Positions 31,985 to 41,718 of a DNA stretch of 64,000 nucleotides are shown one piece after another. A program made the position numbers and the translations under genes. Each line of letters starts with the position of its first letter. Position 1 is the first letter of the stretch. This DNA comes from Bolinopsis microptera (lineage: Eukaryota > Ctenophora > Tentaculata > Lobata > Bolinopsidae), in assembly GCF_026151205.1 (NCBI RefSeq), contig NC_087078.1, positions 10,062,675-10,126,674 of the forward strand, in the 5' to 3' direction. Below the pieces are notes generated by a model. That model saw nothing but the letters and a program-made list of their open reading frames with translations. It made no database searches and was not told where the DNA came from.

Positions 31985-33345
31985 TTGATTTCGTTCTTTA
32001 TTTCGGCACGATAAAAAGAAGGTCGGATTACTCAAATTTACTCCCGATAACATGTTAATTGTTAGTAGGATATTAGTAGTAAATGCATCATATACTACTC
32101 ATGTTCTAACAGCAGATTGTAAGTGAGTATACGGTTGAGTAACATGCCGATGAGGGTAGGGGGATGTCATAAAATAGCATAAATGTCAATTTACCCAAAG
32201 GTTTTTCTATTTTCTCCATTGAAATTTATGCAATTTTATTTGTCCCCCCTTCTACGTATACATTTTCAAAATTTTCAAAACATTTTGTTCTTCAAATGTC
32301 ATAAAATCATTACTAATCGGTTAGTGTTACCGATTAGAAGCCATCCTAGGTTTGTTATAATACTATAATACCTTCGCTGCTGAGTGCTGAGCGCGATAAT
32401 TCCCGACAGCTTGCTGGAGGGAACGCGCGGGCACGAAACAGCGACGGTATTATATTTTATAATACATTCTGGTTCCGATTGAAAGGGGTGTAATACGCTC
32501 TTACTTTAAGTTTAAGAAAATTATTGTGAAAAGGCCCTTTGGGTATGAAATTGATCTGAATCGGTGTATTTTTGGACGCTGATTCTGAATCACCCCCATG
32601 ACGTAGGGTAAAAATGCTTCCCTGGAGAGTTATGGGCAAAAAACTGTTTTGGTCACGTGACAGGCTAGTAAAACTAAAACATTAATTCGATTGTTTAGGG
32701 CTCGGGTTAGGGTTATGGTTGTGGTGAGGGTTATGGATAGCTTCGAGGTTATGGTTAGGGTTAGGGTTGGGATTAGGGTTTATGTAAAACCGTTTTGTAC
32801 GGCTGCAAAACCGTAAAAACCAAAGTCACGTGAAATTTTTGGGCGAGCGAATTAGTAAAAGCCGGTGTAATGTGATACGTGCGCATGATACAATATAGTG
32901 TCTAATATATAGAACGCCAGTGTTATTTGTTTTACAACTTGCCGCCAGCCAGTCTGAGTCTATGCTGATAATACCTTCGCTTCCTTGCGGAAAAAATGTG
33001 CAAATTATCAGCTCTCGGTGTCCCCGAGTTTTAGTGGATATAATTTCCGGAAGGTATTATAATTATATCTACAAAACAGTAGGGGGCCGGGTGCACGATA
33101 AAAATAAACTTGCTCGGATTTTAAAAATGTGTGTACCATTGTTTTCTAGAGACTGTGAGAATTTTCAGAATACCAAATTTGTCATACCTTTTTGGAATGA
33201 TCAGTGAGTTTCGCCTAAGTGCCATATTTGATGGTGCGCGGCTTTAGGAGCAAAATTAAGTGTAAAAGTCGCGTAATTTGACGAAATTCGTTGATTTTTG
33301 GCGTATTATTTTGTCATATCTTCGGTTCCTGATCATGAATCATGC
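31985..33345. repeat. Upstream flank of receptor copy 2
   Basis: Same block as 3869-5487 and 57600-60294, lacking the copy-1 insertion. It contains an extra segment shared only with copy 3 (32355-33090), with hairpin-forming ctgctgagtgctgagcgcg/cgcgcgggcacgaaacagc and interstitial TTAGGG-like repeats (32696-32785). No gene; small frames are not conserved. Confidence 0.75.
32696..32785 (+). repeat. Degenerate TTAGGG-like tract
   Basis: Runs of ggttagggttatggttgtgg and gttagggttagggttgggat. Related tracts lie at 58278-58330 and 58930-58980 in the copy-3 flank. They are short and degenerate, so this is an interstitial repeat and not a chromosome end. Confidence 0.75.
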
Positions 33346-33351
33346 TGAACA

Positions 33352-34226
33352 ATGAAAAATCAACGCGGAGTAGAACTACAAGAGACTGTTACGACTCTCT
33401 TAATTCACTCGGATCCAACAACACGCTAGATATACGATGGATTGCAGCACACATCGGATTGTGGGGAACGAAAAAGCAGATGAGCTGGCCAAGCTTGGCA
33501 CTATCAGTGAATCCACTTTGAAGTGTCCAATTCCACAATCCTACATCAAGCGTCAAATCGACAACAAAGTCAACAGACTGAATCAGGAAACTTGGTCAAC
33601 TGACGGTCCCAGACACACCAAACTGACACTCGGCCACAAGCATGCCAAAATCATCAAAAACCTCAACACTACACTCAGCAACAACAAACAAGATTACAGA
33701 ACTGCAGTTCACCTCATCACGGGTCACTGCGGCCTAAATAAACACCTTCACACCATTTGCAAATCAAACACCAGTGCTTGTCCTATGTGCGGGGACGGAG
33801 AGGAAACTGTCTCACACTTCCTTGGACAGTGTCCGGCTATTGCCAAAATTAGAGGTCAATATTTCAAGGACTACTACCTCTCTGTCAATGACATATTCGA
33901 CAACCAACACATCACCACAATTGTCAATTTCACAAACCGCACCAAACGCTTAATTGTGCTGGAAGAGCTGGATCAGACCGGGGTGACTTAAAGTATTATC
34001 TCATATGCTGTCTCGTCTCGTTTTACTTTTCCAAACCCAGCTGGCATTTAAGCGTATCATTTTGACTCATATAACATCCTACACCATCCTCCACCAATCA
34101 CTCTGATCTCACCGGCAACCTTCCCCAAGGTTGCCACACCCCAGAGGTAGGCAGAGCATCTCAATGCTATCCTCTCGTGGGCTATCTGGGCCCAGCCTCT
34201 CTAATAAAAAATATATAAATATATAA
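33352..34226 (+). mobile_element. 5'-truncated LINE with RNase H and zinc-knuckle tail
   Basis: Inserted in the copy-2 flank with target duplication TGAACA (33346-33351 and 36445-36450); copies 1 and 3 are uninterrupted there. It carries only the end of ORF2 and a short 3' UTR with an A-rich tail that is split by the RTE insertion (tail resumes 36439-36444). Confidence 0.85.
33355..33991 (+). pseudogene. LINE ORF2 fragment: RNase H end and Cys/His motif
   Basis: IAAHIGLWGNEKADELAK is the conserved last motif of RNase H (usually HxGxxGNExAD). A helical region and C-terminal HLITGHCGLNKHLH ... CPMCGDGEETVSHFLGQCP, the Cys/His module common at the end of I/Jockey-type ORF2, follow. The open frame runs to a TAA at 33991. 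It lacks endonuclease and RT through 5' truncation. Confidence 0.85.
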
Positions 34227-36428
34227 TAACATCTATAAACAAAAGAGCACCTAAAGAGGCTCAGCAAAGTGCTGGCCTATTTACGCTTACGAAGACTCAT
34301 TTGTTCAATATGTCTCAAAGTAAATAAACTCCTCCATCCTACTCTATCTCTTGCTAAGTTCACTAAGTTGGTAAAATCATCTTCATTTTTCAAATAAATT
34401 TGTCTCTTAAATAGGTCCTTTTTCACAATAATATCATACAAATTAGTCCTATGTCTACCCACTCGTCCCTTTGACATCCTAGTGTAGCAAATAACAGAGA
34501 CTGGTAGGCAGGCGTGTCGTTGTCACTGCGTAGAACATGACCTAGCATTGTCCACCGTGCCTTTTCCACTCTCTCGGAAAGGGGCCTGGTCTGGGTACGA
34601 GCGTAGAGGGCCTTGTTAGATATTGAGCTAGGCCAATAGATGTGTAGGATGCGCTTGAGGTGCTTCCTCTGAACAACATCTACAGACTCTAGAACATGCT
34701 GAGGTACGGCCCAGCAGCAGCAATTGTACAGGAGCACTGATACTACTAGTGAGTCGTAGAGTTTGATCTTTCTCTTCTCAGTTATCTGACTCCTCTCTGA
34801 TCCCTGGCACCACAGCTTGTCAAATGACCAGAAGGCAGAGTTAGCTTTATTTATTATATTAGTAACATCCTGCTCTGATCCAAGCTTAGTACCAAGAAGC
34901 GTCTCGTTTCTCCACCCCTCTTTTCCTCTTAGTTCATTACCCCACTCGTCACAGGCACCAACTTCTTCTAAATACACTCTGGTAAACTTTGTCTTTGTGT
35001 CATTGACAAAGAGACTCCATTCACTGAGAATATTCTTGGAGATCTGAAAGATATCCTGTAACTCCTCCATATCTTCACCAATCTCCTCTACATCGTCTGA
35101 ATAGCCGGACTCAAGAGGCATGTGGTTATCGGCTATCGGAGGGTTGGGTCTTGAGGGGAGGACTGCTCTTATGTGCACTACAGCTCCAGCTAGATTGAGG
35201 GTAAACAATTTACCAGCTGTGCTGTCTCCTTGGGAGGCTCCTATGTTGAAAGAGAACATCTCTGAGTCAGTAGAACACACTCTGACTACTAGAGTGGTGT
35301 TAGCCATGAGGTATTGTACAAGCCTCAGGTCGTCTCTGGAGCATCCTGCAGCTTCTAGTAGTCTGATTGTTGTACCTCTGCGGATGGTATTGAAGGCAGC
35401 TGACATGTCGATACTCACTTTGTTCCATTCAAACTCCTTCTTCATTACTACAGATATGAGCATGCTCTGTGCCCAAACTAGGTCGGCACAGCTCCTGCCA
35501 GCTTTGTAGGCAGCTTGGAACGGTCCGGTGAAGTTGTCCACAGCTGTCTCTATTCTGTTTAGCACTATCAGTGACAGGATCTTTCTAGAAACATTCAGCA
35601 GGGTCAATGGTCGTATCGACTTAACTGGGCCACGAGTTTTACCAGGCTTAGCCAGTGGTGTGAGGATGCCTGCTCCTATTGCTTCAATGTGAATGTTTTT
35701 CTCGAAAGACTCGTTGAACACTTTAGCTAGCTCTTCATGAAGGAGGGGGTTGTTCAGGGCTTTCATGACCTCACCAGGAACCTTATCAATACCCACTGCT
35801 TTACCAGACTTGAGTTTACTGATGGCTCTCTCTATCTCTCCAACGGTGATGGGACTGTTAAGGCTAGATGGGGGGTCAAGGAAGGCAGGAAGGGTAGGCT
35901 CATCAGCGTCGTTGAACTCAGCTTCAAAGTACTCCTTAATAATCCTTGCTTTCTCCTCATTAGTACCTGCGATATTCCCAGCAGAGTTGTGGACGGTTAG
36001 AGCTGGTCTAACATATCCTTTGGCGAGTATCTTAGAGGCTCCAAAGTATCTCCGGGCGTCGTCTGTGTTGTTTATCTCTTCGACGAGTGTGTCAGCACTG
36101 CGGTTGTTGATATCTCTGAGTCTCTTTGTAATCTTACGTCTTAGCTGGTTGATGTTGGTCTTGACATGCTTCCTGTTGGTCGGGAGTTTGTTCTGCATAT
36201 TCGCAATCATCAGCTGCTTGCGTTCAAGTGACAGTTCAGCGATCTCAGGATCAGTACTGAAGGATTTGTGCTTTTTTGGAGGTATAGTTCCTAGCACCTC
36301 GTCAGCAGTGTTATATGCATCTGTTATCAAGTTGTTGAGGTCATCGTTGGGGTTGCCTGTCTTGGGTCTCATTCTTACTTTCTTCTCAAACGTACTCAGC
36401 ATCTTCTTCTTAACTCCATGATCTTTTT
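34227..36428 (-). mobile_element. RTE-like retrotransposon fragment nested in the LINE tail
   Basis: Flanked by a 10-bp target duplication AAATATATAA (34217-34226 and 36429-36438) within the tail of the preceding LINE, which fixes the order of events. It is 5'-truncated (no endonuclease) and ends in a non-poly-A tail, as RTE-type elements often do. Confidence 0.88.
34277..36402 (-). pseudogene. RTE-like reverse transcriptase (one frameshift)
   Basis: 659 codons open from 36402 to 34423, then a shift near 34480 into a second frame ending 34277. RT motifs in order: LKSGKAVGIDKVPGE, IRPLTLLNVSRKILS, QAAYKAGRSCADL, SIDMSAAFNTI (catalytic Asp), GASQGDSTAGKLF and YSDDVEEI (catalytic YSDD in place of the usual FADD/YADD). 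The thumb and tail have HLKRILHIYWPSSISNKAL, GHVLRSD and, after the shift, KGRVGRHRTNLYD. Apart from truncation and one indel the sequence is well kept. Confidence 0.85.
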
Positions 36429-36450
36429 AAATATATAAAAAAAATGAACA

Positions 36451-36876
36451 TTTGCCAGAACCTTCCAATCATTCTTAACTACCGAACCAAAATTAGTTGG
36501 GAGAGATTGGCCTTGAATAAGAGGTCTGAAAATGACAAAATAGGTATAAATTCGTTGATAACTCAAATTCTGACCATCGAAATTGCTCAAACTAATTTCG
36601 GTTCAGTAAAACATAAGTGTTTACGTAAGCTTTCATTTGGTCAGCTTACATAAATACATTCAATGGCGCACGGCCTAACAACAGCTTTATGCGGATTGCT
36701 AAATGATATACAAATGCGGGAGGGGGAATGGAGGTCAAAACCAACTGGATCTAAAATGACCGAAATTTGGAATTATATGTCCACACAAATATAAAACAAT
36801 AATAAGGTATACTTACTACTGGATACAGTGGGACAAGAGTTTATCATTAGCATCCTCATCAGTAGCATCCTCATCA
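36451..36876. repeat. Copy-2 flank between LINE insertion and palindromic element
   Basis: Matches 4886-5275 and 59777-60185; ends in the 15-bp minisatellite that hosts the palindrome. No gene. Confidence 0.75.
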
Positions 36877-36882
36877 GTAGCA
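36877..36882. other. Target-site duplication, left (AGTAGC)
   Basis: Six bases identical to 42206-42211. Joining the flanks at this hexamer restores the 15-bp minisatellite phase seen at 5274-5310 and 60182-60231. Confidence 0.85.
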
Positions 36883-37368
36883 GTAGTATGTCAGGGATTT
36901 TTCAATAGCCATTTTGGGAAAAAGTTAGGCACAAATAATGAAAGTAAGCATATTACGTAATGTTACCGGTGGCGTCCTTGTAATTAGTGTGATATCATGT
37001 TCCATGTGGAAGCTATATTAGATGTAACTTGATTATTACGTCATGTTCATTGCTCGCGGTACTTTTGTGATATTATCGTGTAACGATCTTACCAGATTAA
37101 AGTGGGTCAAAGTGAGGTAATAATGTGCCACCTGCAGCACGCTATCCTTATCCTATAAAGCACTTGAGTGACTTATTTAATCGTTTCTAGTGATTAATTT
37201 ACACCAGCTGTCAATATAAACTGATTGATGCTGTTAAAAGTAAAACAAATGATTCGTAACTGGTTAGAAAAATAAATGGAAATGAATAAGTTTTTACGAA
37301 TAGCATTAGCTGAATATTAATATTATTTACACAATACACATCCAAAAATACGTTTTGACAGAATTGAA

Positions 37369-37821
37369 TTAGGGTCTTAGTTTAAATCTATAAATATCAA
37401 ATCGTACGCACACAATTCTTTCCATAGTCCATTTTGTTGATGGTCTGTGTAGTCGAGCATAGTCAAAGGCATCTTGTTGCTCAATATCCTCAACAAATTG
37501 TCTATAATCAGACGGAGTTTCTAATAATCGAGGGAGTGTAAACAGCATCGTGTTGTTTGACGGATGAAAGAACTTTAGTTCATCTGTAGTCCTGTCCTTG
37601 AGAATAAATCCAAACGCCACATTAACTTTGAACTTCTCGTTGTATTTTGCAACAACTTCTTCAGCTTTTCTTAAGATCGCACTATTATCCATGGTGAGTA
37701 TAGGAAAATGGTAAACATCTTTCAATCGACCCTGTCTCACACTCGTTTTAATTGTGTTCCAACTCCTTTTGTAAATATCCTGATATTCTCCAGGAATTTG
37801 TGCAAGTGTGGAACGGTCCAT
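37369..37821 (-). CDS. 150-aa conserved hypothetical protein, left arm
   Basis: ATG at 37821, stop at 37369. Compact, with no signal peptide or membrane segment. It has alternating charged and aromatic residues, including VNVAFGFILKD, LKFFHPSNNTM and a C-terminal FDIYRFKLRP. It is identical to the right-arm copy except Asp/Glu at residue 15 (YQDIY) and Met/Val near 133. I do not recognise a domain with certainty. Proteins with a similar FGF-ILxD ... HPSxNN pattern seem familiar from virus-like elements in invertebrate genomes, but that is memory and unverified. A TATA box lies 56-62 bp upstream (37877-37883). The frame is intact. Confidence 0.75.
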   Translation of the reverse strand: MDRSTLAQIPGEYQDIYKRSWNTIKTSVRQGRLKDVYHFPILTMDNSAILRKAEEVVAKYNEKFKVNVAFGFILKDRTTDELKFFHPSNNTMLFTLPRLLETPSDYRQFVEDIEQQDAFDYARLHRPSTKWTMERIVCVRFDIYRFKLRP

Positions 37822-37876
37822 AACTAATAATATTGACAGCAGAAGATTAATTTTGAAAAGCAGTTCTCCCAGATGC

Positions 37877-37883
37877 TTTTATA
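37877..37883 (-). promoter_or_regulatory. TATA box of left-arm 150-aa gene
   Basis: Mirror of 41204-41210, upstream of the ATG at 37821. Confidence 0.6.
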
Positions 37884-37904
37884 GTCTTTGTTCCGGAGGT
37901 CAAT

Positions 37905-37910
37905 TTTATT
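37905..37910 (-). terminator. Poly(A) signal AATAAA after left-arm zinc-finger gene
   Basis: Mirror of 41177-41182; reads TTTATT on the plus strand. Confidence 0.5.
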
Positions 37911-37918
37911 CATTAATT

Positions 37919-38950
37919 TCAGTCACTTTGATCCTCAGATTGTGAAATGGAATTATTATCTAGCGTGCTTTCTAATTCTGACGAATCAATTTCACTAATA
38001 TTAGAATCCGATGAGTACTGTTCTTCTTCCTTGTCTGATGCCGTATCAGTCATAGAGTTATTGTCATCAATATCCGATTTCTCTTCTTCATTTACAGATT
38101 TTATTTCCTGTTTCTCATAATCAGATGGTTCAAATAATTCATCAAGATCAGTTTTCATCCGGTCAAACATGTTCACGAGATGATTAAAATTTTCGTGTAT
38201 CATTGCTTTTGCCGTTAACTTCGAAGCATTAGATATTTTATTTAGCAGCTGGATTTCCTCCTCACTCAGTTTACTTAGATCTACCGTTTTCAGTATTAAC
38301 TTGAGGACGTTACGGAGTTTAGTAATATCTGCAGTCACTTCGCCTATATCATTTTCAACAAAGGAGTTCCTTATTTCAATCATACCATCGATAAGATCTT
38401 CGGCTGCCAGTTCGTTTAAATCAACATCAATCTCTTGTCCAACGTTTTTATAGACAATATTATCCATAGTATCTTGAATATCTCTAATATCATTTTTGTT
38501 TGATTCTACCGTAAGTTTGAGTATTCTGAGTTCATTTGATGGAAGAATGCTGTCCTGATATCTATCAAAGTGAGCATTATTACTCACACTGTCATTACTT
38601 TTCGTCTCCTCACTCATGTTCCGGACAAGTCTGTCTAATTCATCGACAGTCGATTGCAGGATATTTAGGTCTGCTTTCATTAGTACAATGTCCGTAACTT
38701 TATCCTGTAAATAATCATATCCAGGACCATCTGTTGTGAATTCGTTGGCTGCTGGAAGCTTATTCTTAGTAGCGTAATCAGTACCATACTCGTAGTCGAG
38801 TTTCACGGAGTCATTGGGTGAACTGTGGACCTTATCTATATTTCTGCTATCTTTCTGTGCCCGGTGATACGAGTATCGGTGGGTGCGAAGACTTTTAGAA
38901 TTTTTGTACTGCCTTCCAAAACTATCACATGAATATGATTTACTACTCAT
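37919..38950 (-). CDS. C2H2 zinc finger/acidic protein, left arm (finger broken)
   Basis: 343 aa from the ATG at 38950 (a TTG two codons earlier is unlikely). The N-terminal finger of the right-arm copy, C-x2-C-x12-H-x4-H at residues 7-28, is damaged here: the second Cys is Phe (CDSFGRQ), one G-to-T change. The middle (about 85-125 and 135-265) is rich in Leu heptads and acidic or Asn residues, probably coiled coil. Residues 275-343 are a Glu/Asp/Ser tail. The rest equals the right copy. Upstream TATATAAG (complement at 39001-39008) and downstream AATAAA (complement at 37905-37910) suggest a self-contained transcription unit. DNA binding is inferred only for the intact copy. Confidence 0.78.
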   Translation of the reverse strand: MSSKSYSCDSFGRQYKNSKSLRTHRYSYHRAQKDSRNIDKVHSSPNDSVKLDYEYGTDYATKNKLPAANEFTTDGPGYDYLQDKVTDIVLMKADLNILQSTVDELDRLVRNMSEETKSNDSVSNNAHFDRYQDSILPSNELRILKLTVESNKNDIRDIQDTMDNIVYKNVGQEIDVDLNELAAEDLIDGMIEIRNSFVENDIGEVTADITKLRNVLKLILKTVDLSKLSEEEIQLLNKISNASKLTAKAMIHENFNHLVNMFDRMKTDLDELFEPSDYEKQEIKSVNEEEKSDIDDNNSMTDTASDKEEEQYSSDSNISEIDSSELESTLDNNSISQSEDQSD

Positions 38951-39000
38951 TTTCAAGCTAGATGAAGAACTATTGAATTCATATTAACTGTTAAAAGCCC

Positions 39001-39008
39001 CTTATATA
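39001..39008 (-). promoter_or_regulatory. TATA box (TATATAAG) of left-arm zinc-finger gene
   Basis: Mirror of 40079-40086, 51-58 bp upstream of the ATG at 38950. Confidence 0.65.
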
Positions 39009-39084
39009 CCTCTCAGATGAGAGTGACATTAATTGAAAGATTTAGTCGCATCGTTATTATTATAACTAACGACAATGAAAGTTG

Positions 39085-39998
39085 TATTATCAATAATGAC
39101 GGGTATTAATGACGGGTATTGTTAATAATGACGGGTTTAGTGAGGGGTATTATTGTTAATAATGACGGGTATTATTATTAATGACGGGTATTATTATTAA
39201 TGACGGGTATTATTATTAATGACGGGTATTGTTATTAATGACGGGTATTATTATTAATGACGGGTATTATTATTAATGACGGGTATTATTATTTTTATTA
39301 TTATTATTTGTGACTTAATAATAATACCCGTCATTAATAATAATACCCGTCATTAATAATAATACCCGTCATTAATAATAATACCCGTCATTATTAACAA
39401 TAATACCCCTCACTAAATCCGTCATTATTAACAATACCCGTCATTAATAATAATACCCGTCATTAATAATAATAATACCCGTCATTAATAATAATACCCG
39501 TCACTAATAATAATAATACCCGTCATTAATAATAATACCCGTCATTAATAATAATAATACCCGTCATTAATAATAATACCCGTCATTAATAATAATAATA
39601 CCCGTCATTAATAATAATACCCGTCATTAATAATAATACCCGTCATTAATAATAATACCCGTCATTAATAATAATACCCGTCATTTATAATAATAATACC
39701 CGTCATTAATAATAATACCCGTCATTAATAATAATAATACCCGTCATTAATAATAATACCCGTCATTAATAATAATACCCGTCATTAATAATAATAATGA
39801 TACCGTCACTAATAATAATAATACCCGTCATTAATAATAATACCCGTCATTAATAACAATACCCGTCATTAATAATAATACCCGTCATTAATAATAATAC
39901 CCGTCATTAATAATAATACCCGTCATTATTAACAATAATACCCCTCACTAAACCCGTCATTATTAACAATACCCGTCATTAATACCCGTCATTATTGA
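39085..39998. repeat. Orientation-switching minisatellite at the palindrome centre
   Basis: Units of about 16-19 bp, TAATAATACCCGTCATTAA. From 39090 to about 39290 they read as the complement (gacgggtattattattaat). At 39290-39318 a ttattattattatttgtgac spacer intervenes, and from about 39320 to 39995 they read in the other sense. The right half has several hundred bases more than the left, so copies were gained after the palindrome formed, or the switch point moved. Variants such as cccctcactaaa are placed symmetrically near both ends. Confidence 0.92.
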
Positions 39999-40078
39999 TA
40001 ATACAACTTTCATTGTCGTTAGTATTATAATAACGATGCGACTAAATCTTTCAATTAATGTCACTCTCATCTGAGAGG

Positions 40079-40086
40079 TATATAAG
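40079..40086 (+). promoter_or_regulatory. TATA box (TATATAAG) of right-arm zinc-finger gene
   Basis: TATATAAG 51-58 bp before the ATG at 40137, exactly mirrored on the left arm at 39001-39008. The position fits a short 5' UTR. Confidence 0.65.
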
Positions 40087-40136
40087 GGGCTTTTAACAGT
40101 TAATATGAATTCAATAGTTCTTCATCTAGCTTGAAA

Positions 40137-41168
40137 ATGAGTAGTAAATCATATTCATGTGATAGTTGTGGAAGGCAGTACAAAAATTCTAAAAGTCTTC
40201 GCACCCACCGATACTCGTATCACCGGGCACAGAAAGATAGCAGAAATATAGATAAGGTCCACAGTTCACCCAATGACTCCGTGAAACTCGACTACGAGTA
40301 TGGTACTGATTACGCTACTAAGAATAAGCTTCCAGCAGCCAACGAATTCACAACAGATGGTCCTGGATATGATTATTTACAGGATAAAGTTACGGACATT
40401 GTACTAATGAAAGCAGACCTAAATATCCTGCAATCGACTGTCGATGAATTAGACAGACTTGTCCGGAACATGAGTGAGGAGACGAAAAGTAATGACAGTG
40501 TGAGTAATAATGCTCACTTTGATAGATATCAGGACAGCATTCTTCCATCAAATGAACTCAGAATACTCAAACTTACGGTAGAATCAAACAAAAATGATAT
40601 TAGAGATATTCAAGATACTATGGATAATATTGTCTATAAAAACGTTGGACAAGAGATTGATGTTGATTTAAACGAACTGGCAGCCGAAGATCTTATCGAT
40701 GGTATGATTGAAATAAGGAACTCCTTTGTTGAAAATGATATAGGCGAAGTGACTGCAGATATTACTAAACTCCGTAACGTCCTCAAGTTAATACTGAAAA
40801 CGGTAGATCTAAGTAAACTGAGTGAGGAGGAAATCCAGCTGCTAAATAAAATATCTAATGCTTCGAAGTTAACGGCAAAAGCAATGATACACGAAAATTT
40901 TAATCATCTCGTGAACATGTTTGACCGGATGAAAACTGATCTTGATGAATTATTTGAACCATCTGATTATGAGAAACAGGAAATAAAATCTGTAAATGAA
41001 GAAGAGAAATCGGATATTGATGACAATAACTCTATGACTGATACGGCATCAGACAAGGAAGAAGAACAGTACTCATCGGATTCTAATATTAGTGAAATTG
41101 ATTCGTCAGAATTAGAAAGCACGCTAGATAATAATTCCATTTCACAATCTGAGGATCAAAGTGACTGA
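40137..41168 (+). CDS. C2H2 zinc finger/acidic protein, right arm (finger intact)
   Basis: Mirror copy of 37919-38950, 343 aa from the ATG at 40137. It has one intact C2H2 finger at residues 7-28, C-x2-C-x12-H-x4-H with CDSCGRQ. A helical region with LMKADLNILQSTVDELDRLV is likely coiled coil, and the C-terminal tail is dense in Asp, Glu and Ser, with strings such as DNNSMTDTASDKEEEQYSSD. A single finger plus coiled coil suggests a DNA-binding dimer, possibly a regulator of the element. The TATA box (40079-40086) is 51-58 bp upstream of the ATG and the AATAAA is 9-14 bp after the stop, a virus-like economy. No close family is recognised. Confidence 0.82.
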   Translation: MSSKSYSCDSCGRQYKNSKSLRTHRYSYHRAQKDSRNIDKVHSSPNDSVKLDYEYGTDYATKNKLPAANEFTTDGPGYDYLQDKVTDIVLMKADLNILQSTVDELDRLVRNMSEETKSNDSVSNNAHFDRYQDSILPSNELRILKLTVESNKNDIRDIQDTMDNIVYKNVGQEIDVDLNELAAEDLIDGMIEIRNSFVENDIGEVTADITKLRNVLKLILKTVDLSKLSEEEIQLLNKISNASKLTAKAMIHENFNHLVNMFDRMKTDLDELFEPSDYEKQEIKSVNEEEKSDIDDNNSMTDTASDKEEEQYSSDSNISEIDSSELESTLDNNSISQSEDQSD

Positions 41169-41176
41169 AATTAATG

Positions 41177-41182
41177 AATAAA
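41177..41182 (+). terminator. Poly(A) signal AATAAA after right-arm zinc-finger gene
   Basis: AATAAA nine bases after the TGA at 41166-41168. A T/G-rich stretch downstream is not obvious, so use is plausible and unproven. Confidence 0.5.
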
Positions 41183-41203
41183 ATTGACCTCCGGAACAAA
41201 GAC

Positions 41204-41210
41204 TATAAAA
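41204..41210 (+). promoter_or_regulatory. TATA box (TATAAAA) of right-arm 150-aa gene
   Basis: Lies between the AATAAA of the upstream gene and the ATG at 41266, 56-62 bp before it. The mirrored TTTTATA is at 37877-37883. Confidence 0.6.
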
Positions 41211-41265
41211 GCATCTGGGAGAACTGCTTTTCAAAATTAATCTTCTGCTGTCAATATTATTAGTT

Positions 41266-41718
41266 ATGGACCGTTCCACACTTGCACAAATTCCTGGAGA
41301 ATATCAGGAAATTTACAAAAGGAGTTGGAACACAATTAAAACGAGTGTGAGACAGGGTCGATTGAAAGATGTTTACCATTTTCCTATACTCACCATGGAT
41401 AATAGTGCGATCTTAAGAAAAGCTGAAGAAGTTGTTGCAAAATACAACGAGAAGTTCAAAGTTAATGTGGCGTTTGGATTTATTCTCAAGGACAGGACTA
41501 CAGATGAACTAAAGTTCTTTCATCCGTCAAACAACACGATGCTGTTTACACTCCCTCGATTATTAGAAACTCCGTCTGATTATAGACAATTTGTTGAGGA
41601 TATTGAGCAACAAGATGCCTTTGACTATGCTCGACTACACAGACCATCAACAAAATGGACTGTGGAAAGAATTGTGTGCGTACGATTTGATATTTATAGA
41701 TTTAAACTAAGACCCTAA
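41266..41718 (+). CDS. 150-aa conserved hypothetical protein, right arm
   Basis: Mirror copy of 37369-37821, ATG at 41266, TAA at 41718. It begins MDRSTLAQIPGEYQEIYK and ends RFDIYRFKLRP. Starts 97 bp after the zinc-finger gene's stop; that gap contains the AATAAA (41177-41182) and this gene's TATAAAA (41204-41210). Both arm copies keep intact frames and differ by two conservative residues, so either selection, gene conversion or very recent origin has preserved them. Function unknown. Confidence 0.75.
   Translation: MDRSTLAQIPGEYQEIYKRSWNTIKTSVRQGRLKDVYHFPILTMDNSAILRKAEEVVAKYNEKFKVNVAFGFILKDRTTDELKFFHPSNNTMLFTLPRLLETPSDYRQFVEDIEQQDAFDYARLHRPSTKWTVERIVCVRFDIYRFKLRP

Noticed and set aside
32355-32455. 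Hairpin-rich GC island (also at 57950) as a structured RNA gene
   Set aside because: Stems are short, no cloverleaf or known RNA signature is seen, and the segment is part of a duplicated repeat block.
39085-39998. CRISPR-like regular repeats
   Set aside because: Units are AT-rich, abut with no unique spacers, and reverse orientation; it is a minisatellite in an animal genome.
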